DNA of 64,000 bases, taken from NCBI GenBank assembly GCA_043747875.1, contig JAYTOI010000009.1:123753-187752 (forward strand), given 5' to 3'. This stretch comes from CADEED01 sp043747875 (GTDB lineage: Bacteria > Pseudomonadota > Gammaproteobacteria > Steroidobacterales > Steroidobacteraceae). Within the stretch, counting starts at the first letter, position 1, and the number at the start of each line of letters is the position of its first letter. The translations under genes were made by a program, and so were the position numbers. Shown here piece by piece: positions 53,570 to 62,395 of the stretch. The notes under the pieces were generated by a model. The model saw only the letters and a list, made by a program, of their open reading frames with translations. It ran no database searches and had not been told where the DNA came from.

Positions 53570-54952
53570 ATGTTGAATTCGAAGGCCGTGGCGGCGCTGT
53601 GCGCGCTCGTCATGCTGCCGCTTTCCGCCGCCGCCGACGATGTCGCGGAGCTGCGCGCCGAATTGCAGGCGATGAAGGCCGACTACGGCGCGCGCGTCGA
53701 GAGACTCGAAGCGCGTATTCAGCTACTCGATGCCGCCAGCGTGGCTGGGGCGGCAGCTGCCGATGCCGCCGCGATGCTGCCCGCGCCCGAGTCGGCGCCG
53801 CCGCCGCCGCCCGCCGGCGGCGGCGGAATTTCCGCGTTCAATCCGTCCATCTCCGTAGTGCTCGGCGGCACGTACACGAACGCACGACGCGATCCGGAGA
53901 GTTGGAACATCGCCGGCTTTACGCCCGCCGGGGACGAAATCGGCCCGGGCGAGCGCAGTTTCCATCTCGGCGAGTCCGAGCTGACGATCGCCGCGAACGT
54001 CGATCCGTATTTCTCGGCGCAGCTCACCGCCGCGATCACCGGCGAGGACCAGATCGAAGTCGAAGAGGCGTTCGTGCGTACCTCGTCGCTGCCCGATGGC
54101 TTCACCGCGAAGCTTGGGCGGTTCTTCTCGGGCCTCGGCTATCTGAACGAGGTGCACACGCATGCGTGGGACTTCGTCGATCAGCCGCTCGCGTACCAGG
54201 CGATGTTCGGTGGGCAGTTCAAGCAGAACGGTGTGCAAGTGAAGTGGATCGCGCCGACCGACCTGTTCCTGGAGTTTGGCGTCGAGGCCGGCAATGGCGA
54301 TTCGTTTCCAGGCACGCGCCGCGCCCGCAACGGTTTCGGCGCGACTACGCTGTTCGCACACGCCGGCGGCGACGCCGGCGACTTCGCGAGCTGGCGTGCG
54401 GGCGCCTCGTGGCTATCTACAAAAGCCGAGGAGCGCAATGCATTCGTCGATCCGCTGCTCGACGGCTTCACTGGCGACTCGCGGACCTGGGTTGCGGACG
54501 CGGTGTTCAAGTGGGCGCCGTCGCCGCACCGGCAGCTCAAGGTGCAGGCGGAATACCTGCGCCGCATCGAGAGTGGTGCGTTCACGTTCGACCCCGCTGG
54601 CATCGTGCTGCCCGTCGCCTACGTCAACACGCAGCAAGGCTGGACCGTGCAGACCGTCTACCAGTTCGCCGCGCGCTGGCGCGCGGGATTGCGCTACGAC
54701 CAGCTCGACTCTGGCAATCCGCGGTATCGCCCGCTGGAAGTGAGCGCGGTGGACTTCGGGCCGGTCGCGGCCGCGCATCCGCAGCGCGTGTCCGTGATGC
54801 TCGACTGGAATCCGAGCGAGTTCACGCGACTGCGCGCGCAGTACGACTTTGACGACGCGCGCGACGACGGCCCTGGTGTCGGCGAGGGGGACCGCATCTT
54901 CCGCCTGCAGTACCTGTTCGGCATCGGCGCGCATGGCGCGCACAAGTATTAG
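53570..54952 (+). CDS. Outer-membrane beta-barrel protein with N-terminal coiled coil (zinc-type operon)
   Basis: 460 residues. Signal peptide to SAAADD, a short coiled coil (AELRAELQAMKADYGARVER), a Pro/Gly-rich linker, then repeated amphipathic strands (FHLGESELTIAANVDPYFSA, GFTAKLGRFFSGLGYLNEVH, RLRAQYDFDDARDD) ending YLFGIGAHGAHKY. It looks like a porin-type channel of about 16 strands. Family members lie beside zinc ABC transporters, and the His-bearing end is notable, but its substrate is inferred only from context. AGAGGAGA gives a strong ribosome site. Confidence 0.78.
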   Translation: MLNSKAVAALCALVMLPLSAAADDVAELRAELQAMKADYGARVERLEARIQLLDAASVAGAAAADAAAMLPAPESAPPPPPAGGGGISAFNPSISVVLGGTYTNARRDPESWNIAGFTPAGDEIGPGERSFHLGESELTIAANVDPYFSAQLTAAITGEDQIEVEEAFVRTSSLPDGFTAKLGRFFSGLGYLNEVHTHAWDFVDQPLAYQAMFGGQFKQNGVQVKWIAPTDLFLEFGVEAGNGDSFPGTRRARNGFGATTLFAHAGGDAGDFASWRAGASWLSTKAEERNAFVDPLLDGFTGDSRTWVADAVFKWAPSPHRQLKVQAEYLRRIESGAFTFDPAGIVLPVAYVNTQQGWTVQTVYQFAARWRAGLRYDQLDSGNPRYRPLEVSAVDFGPVAAAHPQRVSVMLDWNPSEFTRLRAQYDFDDARDDGPGVGEGDRIFRLQYLFGIGAHGAHKY

Positions 54953-54961
54953 GACCGAACC

Positions 54962-55867
54962 ATGAAAACGATCATTCGTTTGCTGGTCATGGCGCTGGCA
55001 CTCGGCGCCGCGTTGCCCGTGCAGGCTGCGCTCAAGGTGCTCGCCACGACGTCCGACTGGGGCGCGCTGACGCGCGAGCTCGGCGGCGAGCGCGTCGATG
55101 TGTACGTGGCGACCAGCGCGCTGCAGGACGTGCATCGCGTGGAGGCGAAGCCGTCGCTGGTCGCGCGCGCACGCAGCGCGGATCTGCTCGTCGCGACCGG
55201 CGCCGAGCTCGAGATCGGCTGGCTGTCGGTGCTCACCCAGGAGTCGGGCAACTCGAAGATCCGGCCGGGGGCGGCTGGCTACTTCGAGGCCGCGTCCGCG
55301 CTGCGGCTGCTCGAAGTGCCCGGCAAGGTGGATCGCTCCATGGGCGACATCCATCCGCTCGGCAATCCGCACCTGCAGCTCGATCCACACAACATCCAGG
55401 CGGTGGCGCGCGCCTTGTCCGAGCGGCTCGCCAGCCTCGAGCCCGCGCAGGCGGCGTACTACCGCGCGCGTGGCGCGGACTTCGACGCACGCTGGAGCGC
55501 GGCGATCGTGCGCTGGGAAGCGCGCGGCGCCGCGCTCAGAGGCTTGCCCGTCGCGATCATGCATCGCGACCAGGCGTATCTGTGCCACTGGTTAGGCCTG
55601 CACGAGCTCGCGTCCATCGAACCCAAGCCCGGCGTGCCGCCGACCGCGGCCTATCTCGGACAGCTCGTGGCGAAACTCGGCGCCACGCCGCCGCGACTCA
55701 TCCTTGTGAATGCGTACAACGACCCGAAGGCCGCGAACTGGCTCGCCGATCACGTGCACGCGCCGGTGGTCACGCTGCCGTTCTCGGTGGGTGGGTCTCC
55801 CGCGGTGCAGGACCTGTTCGGCCTGTTCGACGACACGCTCGACAAGCTACTGGCGGCCACGCGATGA
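54962..55867 (+). CDS. ZnuA/TroA-like metal ABC transporter substrate-binding protein
   Basis: 301 residues. Signal peptide to PVQAA, then LKVLATTSDWGALTRELGGE and three His-bearing sites that fit metal ligands: LQDVHRVEAKPS, GDIHPLGNPHLQLDPHN, and HWLGL. This is the cluster A-I fold for Zn or Mn. It lacks the long His-rich loop of many ZnuA proteins. It starts 10 bases after the porin gene and overlaps the permease gene by four bases. Confidence 0.87.
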   Translation: MKTIIRLLVMALALGAALPVQAALKVLATTSDWGALTRELGGERVDVYVATSALQDVHRVEAKPSLVARARSADLLVATGAELEIGWLSVLTQESGNSKIRPGAAGYFEAASALRLLEVPGKVDRSMGDIHPLGNPHLQLDPHNIQAVARALSERLASLEPAQAAYYRARGADFDARWSAAIVRWEARGAALRGLPVAIMHRDQAYLCHWLGLHELASIEPKPGVPPTAAYLGQLVAKLGATPPRLILVNAYNDPKAANWLADHVHAPVVTLPFSVGGSPAVQDLFGLFDDTLDKLLAATR

Positions 55868-56640
55868 GCCTCATGGAGATTGACCTGTCGATACTCTGGC
55901 CCGCGCTCGTGGCGGGCCTGCTCGTGTCCGTGTCGCACGTGCCGCTGGGGCAGCAGGTGCTTGCGCGTGGCATCGTATTCATCGATCTGGCGATCGCGCA
56001 GGTGGCCGGGCTTGGCGTCATCGCCGCGAACCTATTCGGATGGCCCATCGAAGGATGGGGCGCGCAAGTCGCGGCCGGCGCGGCGGCGCTGGCCGGCGCG
56101 CTGCTGCTGACGTGGACCGAGCGCAAGCGCCCCGACGTTCAGGAGGCGCTGATCGGCATCCTGTTCGTGCTGGCGTCGACCGCGCAGTTCCTGCTGCTCG
56201 CGAATGACCCGCACGGCGGCGAGAACCTCAAGGACCTGCTCGCCGGGCAGATTCTCTGGGTGTCGAGCGAGCAGCTCATACGCGCCGCGGTGCTCACGGG
56301 AATCTTCGCGATCGTGTGGTTTCGCTGGCGCGCGCACATCGGGCGCGTCGGCTTCTACGTGCTGTTCGCGCTGGTGGTGACGGCGTCCGTACAGCTCGTC
56401 GGCGTCTATCTAGTTTTCTGCAGCCTCATCGTGCCGGCGGTCGCGACGTGCCGCCATGCGGCGGGGAAGCAATTGGGGTTGGGTTTGGCGCTGGCGGCGG
56501 CGAGCTATGTGGCGGGCCTGGCGGTGTCGGTGTGGACGGATTTGCCGTCCAGCCCCGTTATCGTGTGGGTGATGGCGGTGTTGGGGTTGCTGCTGCATCT
56601 GACGGGAAAGAATAGGGCGCCGGCGCGTGAAGCGCATTAG
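55864..56640 (+). CDS. ZnuB-like metal ABC transporter permease
   Basis: 258 residues with about eight hydrophobic helices. LGQQVLARGIVFIDLAIAQV and the ABC-3 core (VGVYLVFCSLIVPAVATCRH) identify the family that partners ZnuA-like binding proteins. No ATPase (ZnuC) gene accompanies it; its stop is followed only by tRNA-Arg. ATG overlaps the upstream stop (ATGA). Confidence 0.88.
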   Translation: MSLMEIDLSILWPALVAGLLVSVSHVPLGQQVLARGIVFIDLAIAQVAGLGVIAANLFGWPIEGWGAQVAAGAAALAGALLLTWTERKRPDVQEALIGILFVLASTAQFLLLANDPHGGENLKDLLAGQILWVSSEQLIRAAVLTGIFAIVWFRWRAHIGRVGFYVLFALVVTASVQLVGVYLVFCSLIVPAVATCRHAAGKQLGLGLALAAASYVAGLAVSVWTDLPSSPVIVWVMAVLGLLLHLTGKNRAPAREAH

Positions 56641-56652
56641 AATCAACGCTCC

Positions 56653-56729
56653 GCGCCCGTAGCTCAGCTGGATAGAGCACTTGGCTTCGAACCAAGTGGT
56701 CGGCGGTTCGAATCCGTCCGGGCGCGCCA
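56653..56729 (+). tRNA. tRNA-Arg, anticodon TCG
   Basis: 77 bases including the encoded CCA. The acceptor stem GCGCCCG pairs with CGGGCGC, the D-arm is GCTCAGCTGGATAGAGC, the anticodon stem CTTGG/CCAAG encloses the loop CTTCGAA (anticodon TCG, reading CGA codons), and the T-arm contains GGTTCGAATCC. It directly follows the metal permease gene by 12 bases. Confidence 0.97.
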
Positions 56730-57351
56730 TCTCTGTTTGGAATCAGCAAGAGACATCACGGCACCCACCGCCGCTGAGAATTTGCCGCAGGGGCATGCCC
56801 CGCGATCTCGCGAGCGATTGTGAGGGCGGCAACCACGAGCAGCCGGATCGAAGCTAACAAGAGCGCTGGCGAACGACTGCGAAGCTTCTCCGCAGACTCG
56901 ACCTCGCCATGGAGGTTGGTAACAAATAGGTGTACGGATGCCAATGAGAACACCTGCCGCTGGTGTTCCTGCTCAGGAAGAGCACTGCGCAGCGCACGGG
57001 TCCCGCGCCATGCGCTGCGCTGGCCGATTAGTTAGGGCAACCGGCGCTTGCGCCAGCCCGGTCGTGCGGGGCGGGAGACCCGAAAGCGTCCGCTGCACCA
57101 GTTGCGAAGATATATTCGGCGGGAGGGCTCCGACTCGGGTTGGGGGATGTCGGAACCGTCCGACTATCGCGCCCAACCGTTAAGGTATGGAAGAAGTGGC
57201 GCCCGCGGCCCCGGCGCAACTTAATTCGGGTTAACGTGCGTAAAACGGCTGGATGCACTAGATTGGGACGCATCGGGCCAAAAAACCTCCAAGGATTGGG
57301 GAACCGAATACGCATGGGAACGCCACTTACACCGGTCGCATTGGTGTACAC
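56730..57351. other. 622-base intergenic stretch between tRNA-Arg and the sigma-factor gene
   Basis: No frame has family resemblance or the expected codon bias, and no copy of the tRNA 3' end is visible, so there is no sign of an integration site. The last 60 bases hold two GGGAAC elements (57300-57305, 57317-57322) that resemble ECF -35 sequences upstream of the sigma gene. A TAGTTAG word is at 57029. Confidence 0.45.
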
Positions 57352-58062
57352 ATGAACCCGACAACAACAATTGAGAAAGTCACTCGCCGCAATCCGGAAG
57401 GATGGCGCGGTCTCGCCGACCTGCCGGACGACCGTCTGGTGGAGCTCTGCCGCGAAAAGGACATGGCTGCGTTCGAGGCGCTCATGCGCCGGCACAACCG
57501 CCGCCTGTTTCGCGTGACGCGCAGCGTGTTGCGCGACGCGTCCGCCGCGGAGGACGCGGTGCAGGAAACCTACCTGCGTGCGTACACAAAACTCGATAGC
57601 TACAAGCCGGCCGGCAAGTTTGGTGCTTGGCTCACGCGTGTCGCGCTCAACGAGGCGCTCATGATGCGCCGTCGCGTTCGTACCGACACGGTTTCACTGG
57701 ACGATGTCGGCCACGAGGTACTCGTCGCCGACGAGAACGCCGCCAAGGACGCGCCCAGCGCCGATCAATTCGTCGAAGCGGCCCACGCGCGCGCCTTGCT
57801 CGAGCACGCCATCGACGCGTTGCCCGAGAACTTCCGCATGGTTTTCGTGCTGCGCGTGGTCGAAGGGCTCGACGTACGTGAGACGGCAGAGAGTCTCGAT
57901 ATCAATTCCACCACGGTGCGCACGCGGCTGTTCCGTGCGCAGCGCCAGTTGCGCGTCGACCTGACGCAGCGGCTCAGGACCGAATCCTCGGAGATCTTCG
58001 ATTTTGGCGCCGATCGCTGCGATCGTGTGGTCGAGGGCGTACTGACCAAGCTCGCGGCCTAA
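57352..58062 (+). CDS. ECF-type RNA polymerase sigma factor
   Basis: 236 residues. Region 2 is clear (AAFEALMRRHNRRLFRVTRS, DAVQETYLRAYTKLDSYK with the promoter-melting core), as is region 4 (ALPENFRMVFVLRVVEGLDV, ETAESLDINSTTVRTRLFRA). It directs RNA polymerase to a small regulon. About 40 residues follow region 4 (RLRTESSEIFDFGADRCDRV). No anti-sigma gene is adjacent, since the next gene is convergent. A GTGTACAC palindrome lies at the start codon, and GGGAAC elements upstream suggest self-regulation. Confidence 0.92.
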   Translation: MNPTTTIEKVTRRNPEGWRGLADLPDDRLVELCREKDMAAFEALMRRHNRRLFRVTRSVLRDASAAEDAVQETYLRAYTKLDSYKPAGKFGAWLTRVALNEALMMRRRVRTDTVSLDDVGHEVLVADENAAKDAPSADQFVEAAHARALLEHAIDALPENFRMVFVLRVVEGLDVRETAESLDINSTTVRTRLFRAQRQLRVDLTQRLRTESSEIFDFGADRCDRVVEGVLTKLAA

Positions 58063-58158
58063 CTAGCCTCATGCGCAGCCTCAACAGCCGCGGCCTGCTG
58101 GCCTGCGCGAGCGCGGGTGGCCTGCATCCGTCGTACATGACGGGGTTCATCGCCGAGG

Positions 58159-58177
58159 CGCGTCGGCCGCCGACGCG
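58159..58177. terminator. Hairpin between convergent sigma-factor and Lrp genes
   Basis: CGCGTCGGC and its complement GCCGACGCG with one base between, 3 bases from the Lrp stop codon. It is GC-rich but lacks a T-run on either side, so its action as an intrinsic terminator is doubtful. Confidence 0.35.
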
Positions 58178-58180
58178 GCG

Positions 58181-58657
58181 CTATTCGGGCGCCAGTTCCT
58201 CCAACGGAATCACCGGCGAGCGCTTCAAGGTCTCGAGGACGATGGACGACGTGACGTCGCGCACGCCCGGCACGCGCAGGAGACGGCGCATCGTGAAATC
58301 CGACAGCCCTTCGATATCGCGCACGATGACGTGCAACAGGAAGTCCATCACGCCGGTCATCGTGTAGCAGGCGATCACCTCCGGTCGGTCGATCAATGTC
58401 CGCCGAAATCGCTCGACGATCTCGTCGGAGTGCTGTTCCAACTTGATCTGCACCATCGCCTGGATGGTCGCGCCCGCTCGCTTCGGATCGACGATGGCCG
58501 CGTATCCCTGGATGAGCCCGGTCTTTTCCATTTGGCGCACCCGGCGCGCGCACGGCGTGGCCGACAAACCTACTTGCTCCGCGAGGTCGGTGACGCTGAT
58601 GCGTCCGTCCCGCTGCAACACGTCTAGAATGCGGCGATCCGTCTTGTCGAGCTTCAT
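58181..58657 (-). CDS. Lrp/AsnC family transcriptional regulator
   Basis: 158 residues. The N-terminal helix-turn-helix LDKTDRRILDVLQRDGRISV and DLAEQVGLSATPCARRVRQM (about residues 2-45) is followed by a RAM (Lrp ligand) domain, including VIACYTMTGVMDFLLHVIVR. The ATG at 58657 gives the usual MKLDKTDRRIL head. It diverges from phenylalanine hydroxylase across about 100 bases, so it most likely regulates that gene in response to an aromatic or other amino acid. Confidence 0.93.
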   Translation of the reverse strand: MKLDKTDRRILDVLQRDGRISVTDLAEQVGLSATPCARRVRQMEKTGLIQGYAAIVDPKRAGATIQAMVQIKLEQHSDEIVERFRRTLIDRPEVIACYTMTGVMDFLLHVIVRDIEGLSDFTMRRLLRVPGVRDVTSSIVLETLKRSPVIPLEELAPE

Positions 58658-58758
58658 AATTAGCGTATTCCAACACATACTCTCCTTGAAGTAGTGAAAT
58701 ACTCCAAGTTCTGGCGCGATCTCCGACAGAAATAGCCATTTTTCGGTAATGTGCACGG

Positions 58759-59637
58759 GTGAAGATTCCGCTCATGGCTCATCTACCCGACGCACCTACC
58801 CAGAAGCCCATCCGCCTGCGCGGCGATTACGCCCGTGCCACGGCCGATTTCCGTATTTCACAGGACTACGGGGCCTATACCGCCGACGAGCACGCCATCT
58901 GGCGCACGCTGTTCGAGCGGCAGTCCGGAATGCTCGCCGAACATGCAGCGCCGGAGTTCACGGCGGGGCTGCGGTTGTTAGGCGTCGACGCGCATCGCAT
59001 CCCGGTCCTCGAAGAGGCCAGCGAGCGCCTCATGCGCCTCACGGGTTTCGAGGTCATCGGTGTGCCGGGTCTCATTCCCGAGGCGGATTTCTTCGCGCAC
59101 CTGGCCGAGCGGCGGTTCCCCGTCACGGTGTGGATGCGGCGCCGCGACGAGCTCGACTATCTGGTCGAACCCGACCTGTTCCACGACTTCTTCGGCCATC
59201 TGCCGATGCTCGCGCACACGGTGTTCGCGAATTTCATCCAGGCTTACGGTGCCATCGGTGCGCACGCACGCGAGCCCGCGGCCTTGAAGATGCTGGCGCG
59301 ACTCTACTGGTACACGGTCGAGTTCGGGCTCGTTGCCACTGTGCGCGGCCTGCGCGCATACGGCGGCGGCATCCTGTCTTCGAGTGGCGAGACCATCTAC
59401 GCCACGAAGGCTTCCGGCCCGGCCCGCATCGGCTTCGACTTGCAGCGGGTGCTGCGGACGAACTATCTGATCGACGCGTATCAGAAGACGTACTTCGTGC
59501 TCGACGACATCGACCAGTTGTTCGACAGCGTGCTCGCGGCCGATTTCGAGGCGCTGTTCGCCGAGGCGCATCTGCCCGCGTATGAGCCCGACACACGCCT
59601 GCCGACTGACCAGCCGGCCTCGTTGAAGGCATCCTAG
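58759..59637 (+). CDS. phhA: Phenylalanine 4-monooxygenase
   Basis: 292 residues. The iron ligands appear in DLFHDFFGHLPMLAHTVF (HDxxxH) and in WYTVEFGLVATV (Glu); other conserved parts are GVPGLIPEADFFAHLAERRF and SSGETIYATKASGPARIGFD. It hydroxylates phenylalanine to tyrosine with tetrahydropterin and O2. The GTG at 58759 has TAATGT six bases upstream, suggesting leaderless translation; an ATG at 58774 would remove five residues. No pterin dehydratase (phhB) gene is nearby. Divergent from the Lrp regulator. Confidence 0.96.
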   Translation: MKIPLMAHLPDAPTQKPIRLRGDYARATADFRISQDYGAYTADEHAIWRTLFERQSGMLAEHAAPEFTAGLRLLGVDAHRIPVLEEASERLMRLTGFEVIGVPGLIPEADFFAHLAERRFPVTVWMRRRDELDYLVEPDLFHDFFGHLPMLAHTVFANFIQAYGAIGAHAREPAALKMLARLYWYTVEFGLVATVRGLRAYGGGILSSSGETIYATKASGPARIGFDLQRVLRTNYLIDAYQKTYFVLDDIDQLFDSVLAADFEALFAEAHLPAYEPDTRLPTDQPASLKAS

Positions 59638-59704
59638 GTCCCCGAGCCTCGCCACCGGTGTTCCTCGCTCGCCGGAGCGTTCGCCGGTAAGCTTCCGCGC
59701 CAAA

Positions 59705-61192
59705 ATGTCGACCGGCGCGCGCGCAGCCCACTCCCATCTTTCCGTATCGCTTCGACGCATCGATCTCGATCGCGGCGGGCGGGCTGTCCTGCGTGACGTC
59801 ACGTGGACGATCCGTCCGGGCCAGCGCTGGCTGCTCGTGGGTGGAAATGGCGCGGGCAAGACCCAGCTGCTGAAGCTGGTCTCGGGCGCAGTGTGGCCCA
59901 CGCCTACCGGGCGCGAATTGCGACGTTATCGTCTGCAGCGCGAGGTGTTCGATCAGCCCGCCGGCGTCGGCGACGAGATCGCGTATGTGGGCGCGGAGCG
60001 GCAGGACCGCTATGAGCACTACGAGTGGAATTTTCGCGCGCACGAAGTCGTGGGCACGGGGCTGACGCGCTCCGACATCCCGATGCGCGCGTTGACGAGC
60101 GCCGAACAGGCGCGGGTCGCGGCACTGCTGAAGCGGCTCGACATCGTCGAGCTCGTCGAGCGGCGCTTTTTGACGCTTTCCTACGGCGAGCGCCGGCTGG
60201 TCCTCATCGCGCGTGCGCTCGCCAGCGGCCCGCGGCTGCTACTGCTCGACGAGGTCGCGAACGGCCTCGACGCGCGCAATCACGGGCGGCTGATGCGCTG
60301 GCTAACTACCACCGCGCGTTCGGCGCTGCCGTGGGTGTTCGCCACGCATCGTCGCGCCGACGTTCCGGATAGCTCGACGCATCTGCTGGAGCTCGCGCGA
60401 GGCCGCATCGTTCGCAAACGAGCGATGCGACCCGATCAGGCCCGCGCGTTGCTGCGCCAGGAACAGGCGCCATTCCTTTCACGTACCGCGAGCGCGAAGC
60501 CGCGGCGCCGGGGCGCGGTGCTGGTGCGGCTCGCGCACGCCGATGTGTACGTCGACGAGGCGCACATCCTGCACGACCTCTCCCTCGACGTGGCACGCGG
60601 CGATTGCTGGGTGGTGCATGGCCCGAACGGCTCGGGCAAATCGACTCTGCTGCGCACGATCTACGGCGATCACGGTGTCGCCAGCGGCGGCAGCATCGTG
60701 CGCGCGGGCATCGTCTCGGGCGTGCCGCTCGAGCAATTCAAGCTGCGCACCGCCTACGTCGCTCCGCATCTGCAAACCTGGCATGCGCCGAAGATGTCGG
60801 TCATGGAGACGGTTGCGTCCGGCCGTTACGCGAGCATCGGGCTCAACGACGCGCTGACCGCGAGCGACCGGCGGCATGCGAAGCGCGCGCTGCGGCGATT
60901 CGGCCTCTCCGCCTTGCACGACCGTACCCTCGGGGAAATGTCGTACGGTCAGGCGCGGCGGGTGCTGTTCGCGCGCGCCTGGACGCGCGAGCCGCGCCTG
61001 GCATTGCTCGATGAGCCGTTCGCTGGCCTGGATCGCGCCACGCGCGCCGATCTAGCGCGGCGGCTCGGTGACTGGCTCGCGGACGGCGGTAGCTGTGTGA
61101 TTGCCACGCATCACCGTGAGGAGTGGCCGGCGCGCACGACGCACGTGCTCGAGTTGCGGGATGGGCGCGCGGTCGCGAGCCGGGTAGGCTGA
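59705..61192 (+). CDS. ModF-like protein with two fused ABC ATPase domains
   Basis: 495 residues, two ATP-binding cassettes in tandem. The first has Walker A LLVGGNGAGKTQLLKL, signature LSYGERR and Walker B LLLLDEV; the second VVHGPNGSGKSTLLRTI, MSYGQAR and LALLDEP. Both signatures deviate from LSGGQ (LSYGE, MSYGQ), as in ModF, the E. coli protein beside the molybdate transporter whose role is unclear. There is no membrane component nearby. With molybdenum cofactor genes in the same window, a molybdate-related function is plausible but unproven. Confidence 0.78.
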   Translation: MSTGARAAHSHLSVSLRRIDLDRGGRAVLRDVTWTIRPGQRWLLVGGNGAGKTQLLKLVSGAVWPTPTGRELRRYRLQREVFDQPAGVGDEIAYVGAERQDRYEHYEWNFRAHEVVGTGLTRSDIPMRALTSAEQARVAALLKRLDIVELVERRFLTLSYGERRLVLIARALASGPRLLLLDEVANGLDARNHGRLMRWLTTTARSALPWVFATHRRADVPDSSTHLLELARGRIVRKRAMRPDQARALLRQEQAPFLSRTASAKPRRRGAVLVRLAHADVYVDEAHILHDLSLDVARGDCWVVHGPNGSGKSTLLRTIYGDHGVASGGSIVRAGIVSGVPLEQFKLRTAYVAPHLQTWHAPKMSVMETVASGRYASIGLNDALTASDRRHAKRALRRFGLSALHDRTLGEMSYGQARRVLFARAWTREPRLALLDEPFAGLDRATRADLARRLGDWLADGGSCVIATHHREEWPARTTHVLELRDGRAVASRVG

Positions 61193-61198
61193 GACCTC

Positions 61199-62395
61199 GT
61201 GAAGCGCAAGAACATCTGGATAGGCGTCATTTCCCTGGCCGTGGCCGTGCTCGCCACTGCCTTTGTCGTGGCGAGCAATGGTCGACCGGGCCGGCAGTTG
61301 GACGCGTTGCTCGGTGGGGCGGACGCCGTCGCGTACGCGGAGCCGCGGCTCACCGTGAGCCGGCAAGCCGGTCCGTCACAGCCGCGCGTTCCGCCGGGAG
61401 AAGCGGGCATCGATCCGGCGGGACTGGCCGCGGCGGTCGAGTACGCCGGCGCGCGTAATACGCGCGCGCTGCTCGTGGGGCGCGGCGGGCACATCGTATT
61501 TGAGAAATACTGGGGCGGGACCACGGCCGACACTCCGGTGGATGCGTCGGGCTTCACGCCGGTGCTCTCCGCGCTGCTGGTAGGTGTCGCGCTGAACGAA
61601 CGCGACATCACCAGTCTAGACATGCCGGTGTCGAAAGCGCTCACCGAGTGGATGTCCGATCCGCGCGGCGCGATCACGTTGCGACAGTTGTTAGCCGGGG
61701 AGAGCGGTCTCGCCTCCGCCGCCGGACGCCCGTGGCCCGGCACGCGCGCGGCGCGTTACCAGGTCGGCGGAGACGTCCAGACAACGCTGCTCGCTTGGCC
61801 GCTCGACCCCGCGCAGCGTCTGGGCGAGTCGCCGGCGGATGTCGATGCCGATGTGCTTGCGCTGGTGCTGGGCCGCGCGCGGAAAAACCAGCAGTCGTTC
61901 GATGGGTTGTTGGTCGAATATCTGTGGGCGCCGCTCGGCGGGGGCGAGTTCTCCGTCGGCTTCGACGACGCGAACTCCGCTTCGCCGCGTTACGTGCGCG
62001 CCGGCTGCTGCCTGCGCGCGCGCATCGGCGACTGGATGCGCGTCGGCGAACTGCTGGCGAATGACGGCGTGTTCGAAGGCAGCCAGCTCACGCCGCCGCG
62101 CTTCGTATCGCTGATGTTGAAACCGACGCACCCGGAGTCGCCGATCGGATTCTTCACGCGCGTCGGTGGGGCGTTTGCGGCGCGCGACGTCGCGTGGCTC
62201 GAGGCCGCCGGCAAACAAAGGCTATGGGTGGTGCCGACGCTGAAGCTCGTGATCCTGCGCGTGGGCGAGGAACCGGCGGCGGACAAGGGATGGGACGAGA
62301 CGCTGATCCCCGACAGCATCATTCGCGGTACGAGCGGATGGCAGCCGACGGGAGTGAGCGAGGGGATCGACCCGAAGAAATTCGCCCCGCACTAG
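61199..62395 (+). CDS. Beta-lactamase-fold protein, apparently without the catalytic SxxK
   Basis: 398 residues, signal anchor at the N-terminus (IGVISLAVAVLATAFVVA). The serine beta-lactamase/PBP-like fold is suggested by LLVGRGGHIVFEKYWGGT, SALLVGVALNERDITSLDMP and ITLRQLLAGESGL. Where relatives have S-x-x-K before SALLVG, this has GFTP, so Ser and Lys are both replaced: likely a pseudo-enzyme. The GTG start is 6 bases past the ABC gene stop, implying an operon. Its own stop overlaps the stop of the convergent gene in the word CTAG. Confidence 0.75.
   Translation: MKRKNIWIGVISLAVAVLATAFVVASNGRPGRQLDALLGGADAVAYAEPRLTVSRQAGPSQPRVPPGEAGIDPAGLAAAVEYAGARNTRALLVGRGGHIVFEKYWGGTTADTPVDASGFTPVLSALLVGVALNERDITSLDMPVSKALTEWMSDPRGAITLRQLLAGESGLASAAGRPWPGTRAARYQVGGDVQTTLLAWPLDPAQRLGESPADVDADVLALVLGRARKNQQSFDGLLVEYLWAPLGGGEFSVGFDDANSASPRYVRAGCCLRARIGDWMRVGELLANDGVFEGSQLTPPRFVSLMLKPTHPESPIGFFTRVGGAFAARDVAWLEAAGKQRLWVVPTLKLVILRVGEEPAADKGWDETLIPDSIIRGTSGWQPTGVSEGIDPKKFAPH

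Noticed and set aside
56756..56953. 65-codon minus-strand frame after tRNA-Arg
   Set aside because: No family resemblance, weak codon bias and no ribosome site.
56653..57351. Possible integrated element downstream of tRNA-Arg
   Set aside because: No integrase, no duplicate of the tRNA 3' end and no mobile genes are seen in the following kilobases.
61199..62395. Active beta-lactamase
   Set aside because: The SxxK motif is absent at the aligned position, so an antibiotic-resistance role is not supported.
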